A stretch of DNA of 32,505 bases from contig JBBDSH010000057.1 in assembly GCA_040905045.1 (NCBI GenBank), positions 1-32,505 of the forward strand, read 5' to 3'. Below the pieces are notes generated by a model that made no database searches, had not been told where the DNA came from, and saw nothing but the letters and a program-made list of their open reading frames with translations. Below, piece after piece: positions 7,040 through 14,137 of this stretch (position 1 is its first letter; the number at the start of each line of letters is the position of its first letter). This DNA is from JBBDSH01 sp040905045. GTDB taxonomy: Bacteria; Pseudomonadota; Gammaproteobacteria; Eutrophobiales; Eutrophobiaceae. A program made the translations under genes and the position numbers.

Positions 7040-7864
7040 AATCTTATCCAGATACGGTTTCCAGTCAAATGAGGGATCACCAATAACCAGGAACTCCGGA
7101 TTGAGCAGCGAGTCCTTGCGATTGTATTCCAGCGGCCTGAGATCCAGATCCGTAACCAGGCCGCCGGCCTCGGTGACTATGCATTGGGCCGCCGCCGTGT
7201 CCCATTCCGATGTCGGTCCGAAACGGGGATAGATATCCACCCTGCCCTCGGCTACCAGGCAGAATTTCAGGGAGCTGCCGGCGGAAATGATTTCGGTATT
7301 ATCACCGAGTGCCGCGAAAAAGGCTTTCTGCCTGTCGGTGGCATGGGAACGGCTGCCGGCGACTATAAATTGATCCGCCGCAGTCGGTCTGGTGTGTAAC
7401 CGGGCCGGCTCTTCACCGGGCGAGTGTTTGAAGGCGCCGAGTCCGGCGGCGGCATGATAACAGACACCGGTAGCGGGGATCTGGACGACACCCAGTGCCG
7501 GGGAGTGCTCTACGATCAGTGCGATATTGACGGTAAACTCGCCATTACGCTTGACGAATTCACGCGTGCCGTCCAGGGGGTCCACCAGCCAGTAGCGCGA
7601 CCATTGCTGTCGTGTCTCATACGCTTTGGCGGAAGATTCCTCCGACAGGATCGGGATGTCCGGGGTCAGTTCCCGGAGGCGTTGTGATATAACCTCGTGG
7701 GCGGCCGTGTCCGCGGCGGTGAGGGGCGAATCATCATCCTTGTTTTCAACCAGGAAGTCCGTATTGTATATCTTCAGGATTTCGTTTGCCGCGGCATGGG
7801 CTGTATCGACAACATCGTCGATATCAATATTAATACCGGATAATGTAATGTTGTTATTACTCAT
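7028..7864 (-). CDS. cysQ: 3'(2'),5'-bisphosphate nucleotidase CysQ
   Basis: A 278-residue member of the inositol-monophosphatase-like, lithium-sensitive phosphatase superfamily. Metal-binding motifs are complete: SEES at 74-77, DPLDGT at 95-100 and the late SEWDTAAAQ, whose Asp is the third metal ligand. CysQ removes the 3' phosphate from PAP (and PAPS), a by-product of sulfate assimilation and of phosphopantetheine transfer. The ATG at 7864 faces the divergent yrfG-like gene across a 42-base gap. The last residues (SEA) and the stop codon fall in the heptamer array at 7005-7039. Other sulfur-assimilation genes are not nearby. Confidence 0.9.
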   Translation of the reverse strand: MSNNNITLSGINIDIDDVVDTAHAAANEILKIYNTDFLVENKDDDSPLTAADTAAHEVISQRLRELTPDIPILSEESSAKAYETRQQWSRYWLVDPLDGTREFVKRNGEFTVNIALIVEHSPALGVVQIPATGVCYHAAAGLGAFKHSPGEEPARLHTRPTAADQFIVAGSRSHATDRQKAFFAALGDNTEIISAGSSLKFCLVAEGRVDIYPRFGPTSEWDTAAAQCIVTEAGGLVTDLDLRPLEYNRKDSLLNPEFLVIGDPSFDWKPYLDKISEA

Positions 7865-7906
7865 AATGAAGAGAACTCTTTCGGATTGCCGGATGGAATT
7901 GGATGT

Positions 7907-8560
7907 ATGATTGACTGGAACGAGATAGATACGATTTTACTGGATATGGACGGTACCTTGCTGGACCTTCATTTCGATAATTATTTCTGGCAGGAGCTTC
8001 TGCCCGTGAAATGGGGCGAACTGAACGGTCTCGATGCGCAAACCGCCAAGGAACGATTACTGCCTCATTTTCGCCGCATGGAAGGCACCTTGTCCTGGTA
8101 TTGTGTCGAGTACTGGTCCGATTATCTGGAAATGGATATTCTATCATTAAAATCGGAGATCGAGCACTTGATCCGCACGCGGCCCGACACTGTCGAGTTT
8201 CTCGATTATTTGTCCGGCCTGGACAAGCCCGCGGCCATTGTCACCAATGCCCACCACAGCCTGATTGAACTGAAATTCCGCACTACCGGGATCGGTGAGT
8301 ATTTCGAGCACGTATTTTGTGCCCATCATTTCGGGTACCCCAAGGAAGAATCCGGTTTCTGGTCGGCATTACATGATCGATTCCCGTTTCATCCTCAACG
8401 AACTTTATTAATCGATGACAATGTGACGGTGCTGCGTTCGGCCGGCGATTACGGCATACGCCACCTGATCTCCATCGTTCAGCCCGACAGCAACGCTCCG
8501 CCCCGCGAGATTCGCGACTTCCCGGCACTGGATTCCTTCCGTCAGTTGGTTCGTAATTAG
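7907..8560 (+). CDS. yrfG: HAD-family GMP/IMP nucleotidase, YrfG-like
   Basis: A 217-residue haloacid-dehalogenase-type phosphatase. HAD motif I is LLDMDGTLLDL (with its nucleophile and acid Asp residues), motif II is IVTNAH, the Lys is in FGYPKEE, and motif IV is TLLIDDN. The sequence tracks E. coli YrfG closely in places, for instance FDNYFWQ and SWYCVEYWS. YrfG dephosphorylates GMP and IMP in purine salvage. ATG at 7907 is preferred to the in-frame TTG at 7886 because it matches the family start (an IDW..ID lead-in just before motif I). Head to head with cysQ. The TAG stop at 8558 overlaps the first unit of a heptamer array. Confidence 0.85.
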   Translation: MIDWNEIDTILLDMDGTLLDLHFDNYFWQELLPVKWGELNGLDAQTAKERLLPHFRRMEGTLSWYCVEYWSDYLEMDILSLKSEIEHLIRTRPDTVEFLDYLSGLDKPAAIVTNAHHSLIELKFRTTGIGEYFEHVFCAHHFGYPKEESGFWSALHDRFPFHPQRTLLIDDNVTVLRSAGDYGIRHLISIVQPDSNAPPREIRDFPALDSFRQLVRN

Positions 8561-8600
8561 TAAGGGGTCAGGAGTAAGGAGTGAGGAGTGAGGAGTAAAT
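8559..8600 (+). repeat. Heptamer array A3 at the end of the yrfG-like gene
   Basis: Six exact 7-base units: AGTAAGG, GGTCAGG, AGTAAGG, AGTGAGG, AGTGAGG, AGTAAAT. The first two bases are the last two of the TAG stop. The inverted partner is at 8737-8787. Confidence 0.9.
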
Positions 8601-8606
8601 TCAGCA

Positions 8607-8734
8607 CCGTCATGCCGGAAGCGCGCTGTTTGCGCTGTCCTGCATCCAGTCGGAGATAAGCGAAAGCATAGATACCGGGTCCCGGCCTGCACCATGCCGG
8701 GGTAGATACGTGCGCATGCTTTCCGGTATGACGG
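8607..8734. repeat. REP/MITE-like palindromic element, 128 bp
   Basis: The 14-base arm CCGTCATGCCGGAA at 8607-8620 is inverted at 8721-8734 with one mismatch. The interior contains further palindromic pieces (ACCGGGTCCCGG near 8673). It resembles the widespread bacterial palindromes built on CCGTCAT-CCGG. No ORF lies within, so it would be non-autonomous. It occupies most of the spacer between two inverted heptamer arrays. Confidence 0.65.
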
Positions 8735-8736
8735 GG

Positions 8737-8787
8737 TTTTACTCCTTACTCCTTACTCCTTACTCCTGACTCCTCACGCCTCACACT
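8737..8787 (-). repeat. Heptamer array A4 at the end of trmB
   Basis: On the minus strand, after the trmB stop: a 9-base AGTGTGAGG, then CGTGAGG, AGTCAGG, three copies of AGTAAGG and a final AGTAAAA. It overlaps the TAG stop (8788-8786) by two bases. It is the inverted partner of 8559-8600. Confidence 0.9.
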
Positions 8788-9472
8788 ACTCCGGGCAGTA
8801 GATCAAATCGTAAACTTCGTGTTCGAGTTTCTTGCCGCGTTGTTCGAATTTGGTCCGGTGGCGCCAAAGCGGGCGCGGTGAGAAATGCCCTGTGCCGGCA
8901 AGGTTGATAAGGCCGGGAAAGGCGTCGCAGACTTCCAGCATATGTTCCGCCAGATCCCGCCAGTCCGTAGCCAGGTACAGCCGGGCGTGGTTTTTCAGTT
9001 TCGGATACAGTTGCCGCAGAAAGCGTTCCGATACCAGCCGGCGCTTGTGGTGTTTTTTCTTGGGCCAGGGATCGGGAAACAGGATATGGACCGCGTCGAG
9101 ACTGTTGTCCGGGATCTGAAAGCGCAGGACTTCCACGGCATCGTGGCGGATAACCAGTATGTTGTCGTAATGTTCTTCCGCAATACGGCGCAGCAGATTA
9201 CCAACACCGGGGCGGTGTACTTCCACGGCGAGATAATCGTTTTCCGGGAATCGACGGGCCAGGGCCAGGACGCTGTCGCCATTGCCGCTGCCGATATCCA
9301 GGATCTTCGCTGCGCGCCGTCCGAAGCGTGCGTCCAGATCCAGCAACTGTTTTGAGAAATCAATACCGAATCGCGGCCAGTGCTGCTCCAGTGCCCGTGA
9401 CTGCCCGCCGGTGAGCCGGCCTTCCCGGAGGACGTAACTGCGGATGACTCTGTGGTGCGGTTGTTTTTCCAC
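8786..9472 (-). CDS. trmB: tRNA (guanine-N7-)-methyltransferase TrmB
   Basis: A 228-residue SAM-dependent methyltransferase that makes 7-methylguanosine at position 46 of tRNA. Motif I is ILDIGSGNGDS, the binding loop VEVHRPGVG follows, and the family signature is FPDPWPKKKHHKRR with the basic RNA-binding stretch. The late TDW and FEQRGKKLEH phrases are also typical. The start is GTG at 9472; no better ATG is present. It lies 27 bases downstream of thiG on the same strand and is likely the last gene of the cluster that begins with the response regulator at 11879. Confidence 0.93.
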   Translation of the reverse strand: MEKQPHHRVIRSYVLREGRLTGGQSRALEQHWPRFGIDFSKQLLDLDARFGRRAAKILDIGSGNGDSVLALARRFPENDYLAVEVHRPGVGNLLRRIAEEHYDNILVIRHDAVEVLRFQIPDNSLDAVHILFPDPWPKKKHHKRRLVSERFLRQLYPKLKNHARLYLATDWRDLAEHMLEVCDAFPGLINLAGTGHFSPRPLWRHRTKFEQRGKKLEHEVYDLIYCPE

Positions 9473-9499
9473 CCGTGCGTCCGGGCCGTTATCGTGCTT

Positions 9500-10297
9500 T
9501 CAGGTGAAAAACGTCCCGTCGATGGGTGACGAGGCGCTGGCGTAGGCGCGCCGCGGCATGCGCCCGGCGAGCCAGGCTTCGCGGCCGGCCTCGATGCCCT
9601 TTTTCATGGCCGAGGCCATGAGCACCGGATTCTTCGCCTCGGCGATGGCGGTGTTCATGAGAACGCCGTCGCAACCCAGTTCCATGGCGACGGCGGCATC
9701 CGAGGCGGTACCGACGCCGGCGTCCACCAGAATGGGGACATGGGCGTTTTCGACAATGGTGCGGATGTTGTAAGGGTTACGGATCCCGAGACCGGAACCG
9801 ATGGGGGCGGCCAGCGGCATGACCGCGACGCAGCCCAGTTCCTCGAAGCGTTTCGCCATGACCGGATCGTCGTTGGTGTAGACCATGACGTCAAAACCGT
9901 CCTCAATGAGCGTTTTTGTTGCATCCAGTGTCGCCGGTATGTCCGGGTACAGGGTCTTCTTGTCGCCGAGGACCTCAAGCTTGACCAGGTTATGGCCGTC
10001 CAGCAGTTCCCGGGCAAGGCGGCAGGTACGTACGGCCGTTTCCGCATCAAAGCAGCCTGCCGTATTGGGCAGCAGCGTGTATTTATCCGGTGGCACGGCA
10101 TCGAGCAGATTCGGCTCGTCCCGGTTCTGGCCGATGTTGGAACGGCGAATGGCGAAGGTGACGATCTGGGCGCCGCTGGCTTCGATGGCGCGCTTGGTTT
10201 CCTCCATATCGCGGTATTTGCCCGTGCCGACCAGCAATCGGGATGTATACGGCTTGCCGTTGATTAGAAGCAGGTCTTGAGGTTGTTTCTCTGTCAT
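9500..10297 (-). CDS. thiG: Thiazole synthase ThiG
   Basis: A 265-residue TIM-barrel enzyme that builds the thiazole phosphate of thiamine from deoxyxylulose 5-phosphate, dehydroglycine and the thiocarboxylate of ThiS. Recognisable segments are LLVGTGKY near the N-terminus, VKLEVLGD with the Schiff-base Lys, the phosphate-binding MPLAAPIGSGLGI and VDAGVGTASDAA, and GVLMNTAIA near the end. Length is standard. It lies 32 bases after thiS. ThiO/ThiH, ThiF and ThiE are not present in the window, so the rest of the pathway must be elsewhere. Confidence 0.95.
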   Translation of the reverse strand: MTEKQPQDLLLINGKPYTSRLLVGTGKYRDMEETKRAIEASGAQIVTFAIRRSNIGQNRDEPNLLDAVPPDKYTLLPNTAGCFDAETAVRTCRLARELLDGHNLVKLEVLGDKKTLYPDIPATLDATKTLIEDGFDVMVYTNDDPVMAKRFEELGCVAVMPLAAPIGSGLGIRNPYNIRTIVENAHVPILVDAGVGTASDAAVAMELGCDGVLMNTAIAEAKNPVLMASAMKKGIEAGREAWLAGRMPRRAYASASSPIDGTFFT

Positions 10298-10329
10298 AAA
10301 TTCAATTTACAGGGTGTGTTTTGCAATGA

Positions 10330-10527
10330 TCAGCCGCCGCCGATGGCGCGGACGATTTCGACCCGGTCACCGTCTTCCAGTGTATGAAGCTCAAAGCGGC
10401 TGCGGGAAACAATCTCTTCATTGATCTCGACCGCCACTTTGTCGCGGATATCGAACTGCTCAATCAGATTCTGGACGCTGGTACCGGAGGGCAGTTCGGT
10501 CTGTTTGCCGTTGATGAATACTTGCAT
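10330..10527 (-). CDS. thiS: Sulfur carrier protein ThiS
   Basis: A 65-residue ubiquitin-like protein beginning MQVFINGKQTELPSG and ending in GGG, the C-terminal Gly-Gly tail that is adenylated and then thiocarboxylated. The middle VAVEINEEIVSRS and the late LEDGDRVEIVRAIGGG are diagnostic. The ATG at 10527 is chosen over a longer in-frame reading that would overlap the upstream gene, because the family starts here. The stop of the upstream metallo-hydrolase gene lies 26 bases away and thiG follows, so the order is hydrolase, thiS, thiG. Confidence 0.93.
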   Translation of the reverse strand: MQVFINGKQTELPSGTSVQNLIEQFDIRDKVAVEINEEIVSRSRFELHTLEDGDRVEIVRAIGGG

Positions 10528-10553
10528 TCGGATACAGCTGAATTCCGGGGAGA

Positions 10554-11468
10554 TCAGGATAAATCGATCTGCATTCCTTCCCTGGCTATATGACATTTCA
10601 GATCGGAGCTTCGTTCCCTGATGATCTCCAGGCAATGGCTGTACAAGGCCTCTATTGCTTTATCGTCGTAATTCGGGTCATGGTGATAGAGGTACAGCTC
10701 CTTGACGCCGGCATCGATGGCCGTGTTCACCGTGTCAATATAACAGGAGTGCCCCCAGCCGCGCTTCTTCTTGTAATCTTCAAGCGTGTATTGGGCATCA
10801 TGGATAAGTATGTCGGCATTTTCGATCAGCCTGAGTTCGGACTCGTATTCCTCCTTCTGCATGGCGTCATACAGATCCTGTTCTTCCTTGCTGAATTCCC
10901 CGTATTTTGAGCGAATGGCCTTGTTGAGGTAGAGGCATTCATTATCCGAAATATAAAGAATATTTTTATTGTTGACACGAATATTATAACCGTAGGTGGT
11001 GCCCGGATGGTGCACGCTGGAATAGGTAATGTACATGGGTCCGTAACTGAGTTCATGGTTTTCAGACGGACTCAGATAACCGACATCCGCGAGCCAGGTT
11101 TCCGTGCCGACAGGAAAGAACGGCGCGCGCATCTGGGCGGAAACGAATTCCTTGATGTCCTTGTCGGATTTGCCGGGCCCGAAAAAGTCGATTTTCCAGT
11201 CGGGAACGAAGGCCGGCACGAAAAACGGCAGGCCGCAGATATGGTCCCAGTGATAGTGAGTCAGGATGATCAGCATCTCCCGGATCTTCGACTGCTGCAT
11301 CAGCTCGTTGCCGAGGGGGATAATACCGGTGCCGGCGTCACAAATGAGGATTTTGTCGTCAACACGTATCTCCACGCAGGAGGTATTGCCTCCCACTGCG
11401 AGATGAGTATCAAAGGGCGCAGAATAAGACCCGCGTACGCCCCAGAAACGGAGATAGGCGTTGCTCAT
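10554..11468 (-). CDS. Metallo-beta-lactamase-fold hydrolase linked to a receiver domain
   Basis: A 304-residue enzyme of the metallo-beta-lactamase superfamily. The metal motif HYHWDH is at 71-76, and further likely ligands are His153/His154, Asp175, His240 and His262/His263. The start RFWGVRGS followed by GGNTSCVEI and DAGTGI is typical of the phosphodiesterase and RNase Z-like branch. The substrate is unknown; a cyclic nucleotide or RNA phosphodiester is possible but not shown. The gene starts 12 bases after the stop of a stand-alone receiver-domain gene, so the two products probably work together. An insertion around 185-215 is rich in Lys and Glu. Confidence 0.85.
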   Translation of the reverse strand: MSNAYLRFWGVRGSYSAPFDTHLAVGGNTSCVEIRVDDKILICDAGTGIIPLGNELMQQSKIREMLIILTHYHWDHICGLPFFVPAFVPDWKIDFFGPGKSDKDIKEFVSAQMRAPFFPVGTETWLADVGYLSPSENHELSYGPMYITYSSVHHPGTTYGYNIRVNNKNILYISDNECLYLNKAIRSKYGEFSKEEQDLYDAMQKEEYESELRLIENADILIHDAQYTLEDYKKKRGWGHSCYIDTVNTAIDAGVKELYLYHHDPNYDDKAIEALYSHCLEIIRERSSDLKCHIAREGMQIDLS

Positions 11469-11480
11469 AATAAAAATCGC

Positions 11481-11879
11481 TTATTGGTTGTTCGCGGGAT
11501 CGATGTCCAGGTGTCGTACCACCACGTCCTTGATGGCCTGGATGGGTACCGGCTTGGTAATGAAATCCAGGGCTCCCAGTTCATCGGCTATGGATCGATC
11601 CTGTGCATAGTCCTTGGAGCTAATCATAACAACAGATGTGTCTTTATGCAGGGGTAATTCTCTGATTTCCTTGAGCAGGGTCAGGCCGTCCTTGCCCGGC
11701 ATCTTTATATTCAGGAAAAGCAGGTCCGGTTTGTTGCTTTCCAGGTATTGCCAGCAGGCGTTGGCGGAGGCGAATATCTTCAGATCCACGTTCAGATCGG
11801 ACATGACCCGCTCGAACAATATCCTGATGGTAGGGCTGTCGTCGACGACAACGATGGTGTGGGTACTGTCGGCACTCAT
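11481..11879 (-). CDS. Stand-alone response-regulator receiver domain with Asn at the phospho-site
   Basis: A 132-residue single-domain protein of the CheY type. The acidic pair is Asp13-Asp14, the switch Ser is 87 or 88 (MISSKD), and the conserved Lys is Lys109 in FITKP. The position that normally carries the phosphorylated Asp reads LFLNIKMPGKDG, with Asn57. The codon is AAT and the surrounding motif is intact, so this is a substitution, not a frame error. It may signal without phosphorylation, by stable binding, or through deamidation. There is no output domain. The tight spacing to the metallo-hydrolase gene (12 bases) suggests that this enzyme is its partner or output. Confidence 0.9.
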   Translation of the reverse strand: MSADSTHTIVVVDDSPTIRILFERVMSDLNVDLKIFASANACWQYLESNKPDLLFLNIKMPGKDGLTLLKEIRELPLHKDTSVVMISSKDYAQDRSIADELGALDFITKPVPIQAIKDVVVRHLDIDPANNQ

Positions 11880-12232
11880 TCTATTATGTTCTTTTCCCGG
11901 GGAATCGGATTATTATACGTTATCGTTGACATAACAACATGAATTATAAAGAAATTATTCTTGATTTTGGAGTGTGCGACAGGCGCGCTCCCCGCTTTTT
12001 CCCTTTCTTGCCGGCCAATATTACACTAAATTAACCTTCCCAAACCATTTCGGATTCCATGTTATCGGGCGATCTTGACCGGCCCGGGAGGGCGTGGAAT
12101 CCTGCCTGGTAAAAGGCGGCGGACCGCCACCGGGTATCCCCGGCGAGCGGTGAGCCAGTGGATGGTGAAGCCGGTGGATCAGAAACCTTTGAAGTGACGG
12201 CAGGATGCCTGCTGCTAAGGTCAAACGAAATC
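11880..12232. other. Intergenic region between response regulator and tRNA-Gly
   Basis: About 350 bases between a minus-strand gene and the plus-strand tRNA. The left part (11880-12050) is AT-rich and likely contains the promoter of the minus-strand cluster. The right part is GC-rich and forms several hairpins (see the separate entry at 12052-12143). The tRNA promoter should lie just before 12233, but only weak boxes are visible. Confidence 0.4.
12052..12143. ncRNA. Candidate structured RNA or leader made of three hairpins
   Basis: Three consecutive stems are visible. GGATTCCATG (12052-12061) pairs with CGTGGAATCC (12093-12102), with one G-T pair. GGCGG (12115-12119) pairs with CCGCC (12124-12128) around a CGGA tetraloop. 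CCGGG (12130-12134) pairs with CCCGG (12139-12143). No ORF with credible codon use covers the region. It does not match 4.5S, 6S, tmRNA or RNase P as I know them. It could be a small RNA, a precursor leader of the tRNA, or a GC-rich inert repeat. Confidence 0.3.
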
Positions 12233-12306
12233 GCGGGTGTAGTTCAATGGCAGAACCTCAGCTTCCCAAGCTGATGACGTGGGTTCGATTCCCATCACCC
12301 GCTCCA
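12233..12306 (+). tRNA. tRNA-Gly with anticodon CCC
   Basis: A full cloverleaf can be drawn. The acceptor GCGGGTG (12233-12239) pairs with CACCCGC (12296-12302). The D stem is GTTC with GAAC. The anticodon stem TCAGC pairs with GCTGA around the loop TTCCCAA, so the anticodon is CCC, reading GGG. The T stem GTGGG pairs with CCCAT around TTCGATT. The discriminator is T and CCA is encoded (12304-12306). It converges on the betaine-synthesis methyltransferase gene, and a heptamer array starts 8 bases after its 3' end. Confidence 0.95.
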
Positions 12307-12313
12307 AAACTCC

Positions 12314-12348
12314 GGCGAGGAGTGAGGGGTAAGGAGTTAGGAGTGGCA
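12314..12348 (+). repeat. Heptamer array A5 behind the tRNA-Gly gene
   Basis: Five units: GGCGAGG, AGTGAGG, GGTAAGG, AGTTAGG, AGTGGCA. It reads in the sense of the tRNA. The inverted partner is at 12473-12507 behind the convergent methyltransferase gene. Confidence 0.85.
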
Positions 12349-12401
12349 GGCTTTCGGCATATCGGAAGTGATAGCTATTTTGCAGCCACCGGACCTGTAT
12401 C

Positions 12402-12440
12402 CCAAAAGAAAAACCCCGGTCCATATATGAACCGGGGTTT
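12402..12440 (-). terminator. Intrinsic terminator for the methyltransferase gene
   Basis: AAACCCCGGT (12411-12420) and ACCGGGGTTT (12431-12440) form a 10-bp stem around an AT-rich loop. On the minus strand the stem is followed by a T-rich run with one C (complement of 12410 down to 12404), as expected for Rho-independent termination. On the plus strand only three T follow, so it would act more weakly behind the tRNA. Confidence 0.8.
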
Positions 12441-12472
12441 GGATTATCGGCCTGTTCCGTGAGGTATGGAGT

Positions 12473-12507
12473 TTTTACTCCTCGCTCCTCACGCCTGACC
12501 CCTTACT
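12473..12507 (-). repeat. Heptamer array A6 at the end of the methyltransferase gene
   Basis: On the minus strand: AGTAAGG, GGTCAGG, CGTGAGG, AGCGAGG, AGTAAAA, five exact units of 7. The first unit contains the TAA stop of the methyltransferase (12505-12503). Inverted partner of 12314-12348. Confidence 0.9.
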
Positions 12508-14137
12508 TCTTAACAAAGTGCAGAATGCCCCATACCAGGTAGCCGTTCTTGTTGGCGTTGACCCAGTGCATGAGTCCTTTTTTCATGCGCTCGATGTAGT
12601 CTTCCGAGACCTTGCCTTCCAGCTCCTGCTCGTGCTTCGTCAGCTCGTCCCGGACACGCTGGTAGTGGTTGCCCAGTTGCGGGGTGTAGTCGATAAATTC
12701 GACAAATTCCATGCCGTTCTTCCCGGCTTCCCGCTTGTAGAACGCCGGCGAACCGAGTGAATCCAGATGGATGCGATCCAGTACCGGCTGTAACACGCCT
12801 TCGGGGCAATTGTCCGCCTGCATGGGATCGGTAAGGATGAAATGACCGCCGGGCTTGAGCACGCGGGCGACTTCCTTGATGACCTTGGCGCGGTCGCCGC
12901 TGTGCAGGATGGCATCCTGTGACCAGACGACGTCATAACTGGCCCGGTCTTCCGGGATCTGTTCGAAGTCACCGTCGACCACGTCGATCAGTTTGTCCAG
13001 GCCGGCCTCGCGGTTCATTTTCCGGTTACGCTGGTTTTCCGCCTCGCTGAGATTGAGGGCGGTTACGCGGCAGCCGAATTCCTTGGCGAGATGCCGGGCG
13101 GCACCGCCGTAACCGGCGCCGATATCCAGGACGCGGGAGTATTTATCCAGCGGCGGCAGCTGTTCCGCCATTTTTTCAACGGTGCGGTGGCTGGCCTCGG
13201 CAATGGTGTCACCATCTTCATACAGGCCGATGTGGATGTCGTTGCCGCCCCAGATGTGGTAGTAGAAGTTATCCGCATCATCACTGTTGTAGTACTCGCG
13301 AGCCGTTTCGACAACGTCGGTGTACTTCTTGTATTTCTTCTCGGCGACATGAATAAAGAAATCCGGTTCCGATTCCTTGTAGGTTTCCTGAAAGTCACCG
13401 TAGGTGGTGACGCGCTGGAAGCCGACTTCCTTCATCAGGCGGCGCACATACTCCTTTTGCAGAGGGAACATGTTCAGGTGGAACTCCGAGCCGTCACTGA
13501 AGGTGTATTTGAATCGTGCCAGGGATTCATCGATATGCTCCGGCTCGGCGGTAACGTCCTCGCCGCAGTAATAATATTTGTGGGAAGGCTTGGATTTGCC
13601 CGTCAGCAGGGCATCGTAGTTGCGCTGATCCAGGATCAGTATGCCGTCATGGCGCAGGGTGGCGTAGTATTCCGCCAGGGCCTTGCGCCGGTCGTTTTCG
13701 TTATGCAGATGGGTAAAGGAATTACCCAGGCAAATGACCGCGTCGTAAAGATCGTGTACGTCCTGGTTGAGATAACGCCAGTCCGCCTTGATAGTTCGCA
13801 GGATAAATCCTTCCCGGCGGCCGTTTTCAAATGCCTTGGCCAGCATCATCGGACTTCCGTCCACACTGGTTACCTCGAAACCCGCCTTGAGCAGCTGGAC
13901 CGAGTGATAGCCCGTGCCGGTGGATACATCCAGCACCTTTTTGGCGCCGTGATTGCGGAGTATTTCAATAAAGAATTCACCCTCGGATTGGGATCGGCCT
14001 TCCCAGTCGATGAGTTCGTCCCATTTATCGACAAATGAGGAAACATACTCTTCCTGGTACTGGTCGGTATCCCGGACCTCGAGAGGATCGTCACCGTAGT
14101 TTTGTTCCGTTGGTATTTTTGTAGCTGACATCTGCAT
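12503..14137 (-). CDS. Fused glycine/sarcosine and sarcosine/dimethylglycine N-methyltransferase (betaine synthesis)
   Basis: A 544-residue fusion of two SAM-dependent methyltransferases. The N-terminal half matches glycine sarcosine N-methyltransferase, with SAM motif VLDVSTGTGYH at 68-78 and the typical CLGNSFTHL (136-144) and LDQRNYD (169-175). The C-terminal half matches sarcosine dimethylglycine methyltransferase, with YYNSDDADNFY (282-292), VLDIGAGYGG (336-345) and DPMQADNCPEG (437-447). Together they turn glycine into glycine betaine in three steps, a known osmoprotection route in halophiles. The ATG at 14137 has GGTGA five bases upstream; a GTG at 14146 is also in frame. A terminator follows the gene. 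The long upstream region suggests separate regulation, probably by salt. Confidence 0.93.
   Translation of the reverse strand: MQMSATKIPTEQNYGDDPLEVRDTDQYQEEYVSSFVDKWDELIDWEGRSQSEGEFFIEILRNHGAKKVLDVSTGTGYHSVQLLKAGFEVTSVDGSPMMLAKAFENGRREGFILRTIKADWRYLNQDVHDLYDAVICLGNSFTHLHNENDRRKALAEYYATLRHDGILILDQRNYDALLTGKSKPSHKYYYCGEDVTAEPEHIDESLARFKYTFSDGSEFHLNMFPLQKEYVRRLMKEVGFQRVTTYGDFQETYKESEPDFFIHVAEKKYKKYTDVVETAREYYNSDDADNFYYHIWGGNDIHIGLYEDGDTIAEASHRTVEKMAEQLPPLDKYSRVLDIGAGYGGAARHLAKEFGCRVTALNLSEAENQRNRKMNREAGLDKLIDVVDGDFEQIPEDRASYDVVWSQDAILHSGDRAKVIKEVARVLKPGGHFILTDPMQADNCPEGVLQPVLDRIHLDSLGSPAFYKREAGKNGMEFVEFIDYTPQLGNHYQRVRDELTKHEQELEGKVSEDYIERMKKGLMHWVNANKNGYLVWGILHFVKK

Noticed and set aside
8607..8734. 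Insertion sequence with transposase
   Set aside because: Inverted ends are present but the interior is only about 100 bases and encodes no transposase, so only a non-autonomous repeat is called.
12205..12462. 85-codon ORF across the tRNA-Gly gene
   Set aside because: It overlaps a clear tRNA, a heptamer array and a terminator; not protein-coding.
13091..14038. Plus-strand ORF of 315 codons inside the betaine methyltransferase gene
   Set aside because: Antisense shadow of a well-supported enzyme; the translation has no domain signature.
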